A stretch of 64,000 nucleotides of DNA from NCBI GenBank assembly GCA_933228675.1, contig OW121744.1, forward strand, positions 22,854,036 through 22,918,035. The letters run 5' to 3'. Positions 61,517 through 64,000 of this stretch are shown one piece after another (within the stretch, counting starts at the first letter, position 1; each line of letters begins with the position of its first letter). The stretch is from Stomorhina lunata (lineage: Eukaryota > Arthropoda > Insecta > Diptera > Rhiniidae). The translations under genes and the position numbers were made by a program. The notes beneath the pieces were generated by a model. The model worked only from the letters and a program-made list of their open reading frames with translations. It was not told the DNA's origin and ran no database searches.

Positions 61517-63795
61517 AACATTTTTATCGAAAAATTTTCTATAGAAACATTTTCTTCCAAAAATTTTTTATAGAAAAATTTTTATCAAAAATTTTTTATA
61601 GAAATATTTTTATAGAAAAATTTTTATTAGAAAAAAAGATTCTATCTTTATTTCTAATTCATGTAAACATTTTTATTGAAAATTTTTTTATCAAAAATTT
61701 TCTACAAAAACATTTTTATCGAAAATTTTTTTAAAGAATTTTTTGCATCAAAAATATTCTATAAAAACATTGTTTATGAAAATTATCTATAGAAACTATT
61801 TATGGAAATTTTTCTATGAAAACATTTTTATCGAGAATTTTTTATAGAACATTTTGATGGACATTTTCCATAAAAATGGAAACATTTTTTTTCGAAAAAT
61901 GTTCTATAGAAGCATTTTAATCAAAAAATTTTCTATAGAAACATTTTATTGAAAATTCTCCTATAGAAACATTTTTATCGAAAACTTTCTATGGAAACAT
62001 TTTTATCGAAAAATTTTCTATAGAAATATTTTGATTAAAAAAGAAACATTTTTGTAATAAATTTTCTATAGAAAAATGTATTATCGAAAATTTTACAAAT
62101 TTTTATCAAAAATTTTATTAACAAAAATTTTAATTTTCTATAAAAAATTTTTATCAAAATTTTTCTATCGAAAATTTTCTATAGAAACATTTTTAATCTA
62201 AAATTGTCTGTACAAACTTTTTTTTCGAAAATTTTCTATGGAAACATTTTTATCGAAAATTTTCTATAGAAACATGTTTATCAAATTTTTTTTTAAATTT
62301 CAAAAGAAGAATTTTTTATGAAAACTTTTTTATAGAATTTTTTTTCGAAAATTTTCTGTAGAAATATTTTAATCAAAAATTTTTTATTGAAAAATTTTCT
62401 ATAGATTTTTTCTTAGTTTTTTTTTTTATTGAAAATTTTCTATAGAAAAATTTTTATCGAAAATTTTCTTTAGAAATATTTTGATAAAAAATTTTCTATA
62501 GAAATAATTTTATTAAAAATTTTTAATAAAAAGATTTTTACCGAAAATTTTCTGTATTAACTTTTCTATAGAAACATTTTTGTATAGAAAAATTTTCTAA
62601 AGAAACATTTTTATCGAAAATTTTTCTATAGAAATATTTTTATTAAAAATTATTATTAAATAAGAACAATTTTTAATAGAAACGTTTTTATTGAAAAATT
62701 TTCTATAGAAGCATTTTTATCGAAAATTTTCTAGAGGAATGTTTTTATCGAAAAATTTTCAGAAGAAACATTTTTATCGAAAATTTTATATAGAAAAATT
62801 TTATCGAAAAATTTTCTTTAGAAACATTTTTATCGATAATTTTCTATTAAAACATTTTTACAGAAAAATTGTGTATAGAAACATTTTATCGAAAAATTTT
62901 TAAAGAAAGTTTTTGTCATAAAATTTTTCTATAGAAACATTTTAATCGAAAGTTTTGTTTAGAAACACTTTTACCAAAAATTTTTAATAGAAACGTTTAT
63001 ATCGAAAATTTTCTTTAAAAACATTTTTATCAAAAATTTTCTACAGAAACATTTTTATCAAAAATTTCTTATTGAAAAATTTTCTTTCAAATTTTTTTTA
63101 GCTTTTGTTTTTTTATCGAAACATTTTCTTTTTATCGAAAATTTTCCTTAGAAACATTTTTATCAAAAAATTGTCTATAGAAATATTTTTATTAAAAATT
63201 TTCAATAGAAAGATTTTTATCGAAAATTTTCTGTAAAAACATTTCTATCGAAAATTTTCTATAGAAAGATTTTTATCAAACATTTTCTATCGAAACATTT
63301 TTTATCAAAAAATTTTCTATAGACACATTTTTATCGAAAAATTTTCTAATAAAATATTTTTATTAAAAATTTTCAATAGAAAATTTTTTTTCGAAAATTT
63401 TTTATAGAAAGATTTTTATCGAAAATTTTCTTTAGAAACATTTTTATTGAAAAATTTTATAAAGAAACATTTTTATTGATAATTTTCTATAGAAACATTT
63501 TAATGGAAAAATTTTCTATAGAAAAATTTTTACCGAAAAATTTTCTATAGAAATATTTTTATTAAAAATATTCAATAGAAATTTTTTATCGAAAATTTTC
63601 TATTAAAACACTTTTACCGGAAAATTGTGTATAGAAATATTTTATCGAAAAATTTTCTATAGAAACATTTTTATAGAAAAATCTTCTATAGAAAAATTTT
63701 TTGAAAAAATTTCTATAGAAACATTTTTAAAGAAAATTTTGTATGGAAACATTTTTATAAAAAAAATTTCTATAGAAACATTTTTATAGAAAAAT
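61517..63795. repeat. CTATAG satellite, AACATTTTTATCGAAAA variant
   Basis: Units of TTTTCTATAGAAACATTTTT alternating with ATCGAAAA, about 28-31 bp with frequent length change. Diverged, with scattered deletions. It is the only block where the A5/T5 arms are systematically interrupted by C (GAAACATTTTT). Confidence 0.88.
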
Positions 63796-64000
63796 TATTT
63801 TATTAACGTTAAAAAGTGTTATATTTAATCTTGATATGGCCTATGTTTTAATCGTAGCTCTTTAATGACCCAGTTTTCAATCCGGGATATTTAAAACTAA
63901 GTATTATTTTCTTTCTCTCAGAAGAAAAGTAATTTCGTTGTATTAAATTTAAAATTATATTTTAAATATTAAAAGTTATTACTATTCAAGTTCTTTGGTG
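63796..64000. other. Non-coding right edge
   Basis: AT-rich sequence to the window end. Nothing recognised. Confidence 0.35.

Noticed and set aside
63850..63885. B-box-like TTTTCAATCCGGG near the right edge
   Set aside because: No A box at proper distance and no tRNA fold.

Overview
This is eukaryotic, very AT-rich, gene-poor DNA, most likely from a higher dipteran fly. The polyQ/polyH coding exon at the left edge is typical of flies. The commonest dispersed repeats also share the ends and the GACGGACGGACATCGC-type core of fly DINE-1/INE-1 (Helentron-associated) elements. No bacterial genes, rRNA, CRISPR array or virus was seen. A species cannot be named from the sequence alone.

Only two protein-coding loci are supported. 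One is the N-terminal part of a low-complexity protein on the minus strand (873 to the left edge). The other is a small intronless gene of 150 codons at 5886-6338, which lies between two satellite blocks. Almost every other open frame is a translation of tandem repeats or of transposon sequence.

About 22 kb, a third of the window, is one superfamily of AT-rich satellite. It occurs in about 13 blocks: 2.2-2.7, 3.2-3.3, 4.6-5.8, 7.0-7.7, 10.0-12.0, 13.5-15.2, 17.3-18.8 plus 22.1-22.3, 25.9-27.5, 28.9-32.4, 33.7-34.7, 44.6-47.4, 56.9-60.0 and 61.5-63.8 kb. Nearly all blocks have a period of 30-31 bp and keep a palindromic half-unit, TTTTTCTATAGAAAAA. Each block has its own second half-unit (CGATAG, CCAAAG, CTAACG, ATATCG, GTGCGTCAG and others), and several have higher-order repeats. 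Some blocks are bounded by conserved non-satellite modules. A 5' module occurs at 2.07-2.2 kb and, inverted, at 22.3-22.66 kb. A 3' module occurs at 16.9-17.05 kb (inverted), 27.5-27.65 kb and 60.0-60.15 kb. The satellites may therefore be cores of one large repeat-bearing element. Its best copy, on the minus strand at about 16.9-22.7 kb, also carries a striking array of 464-bp units (five direct, then about two inverted).

The rest is a layered transposon graveyard. At 38.9-43.6 kb a non-autonomous Helitron (TC...hairpin...CTAG) carries a 143-bp tandem array and is interrupted by a 2.9-kb DINE-like element. At 52.0-55.8 kb a second Helitron splits an older DINE-like element exactly between A and T. 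DINE-like copies lie at 8.7, 15.9, 36.0-38.6, 39.6-42.5, 47.4, 49.2-51.9, 51.9/55.8 and 53.5 kb. Two TIR elements lie at 2.7 and 9.3 kb, and tRNA-derived fragments at 32.4, 53.0 and 55.4 kb. The stretches 22.7-25.9, 27.7-28.9, 32.7-33.7, 34.7-35.7, 43.6-44.5, 48.0-49.2 and 60.2-61.2 kb hold no gene that I can see.
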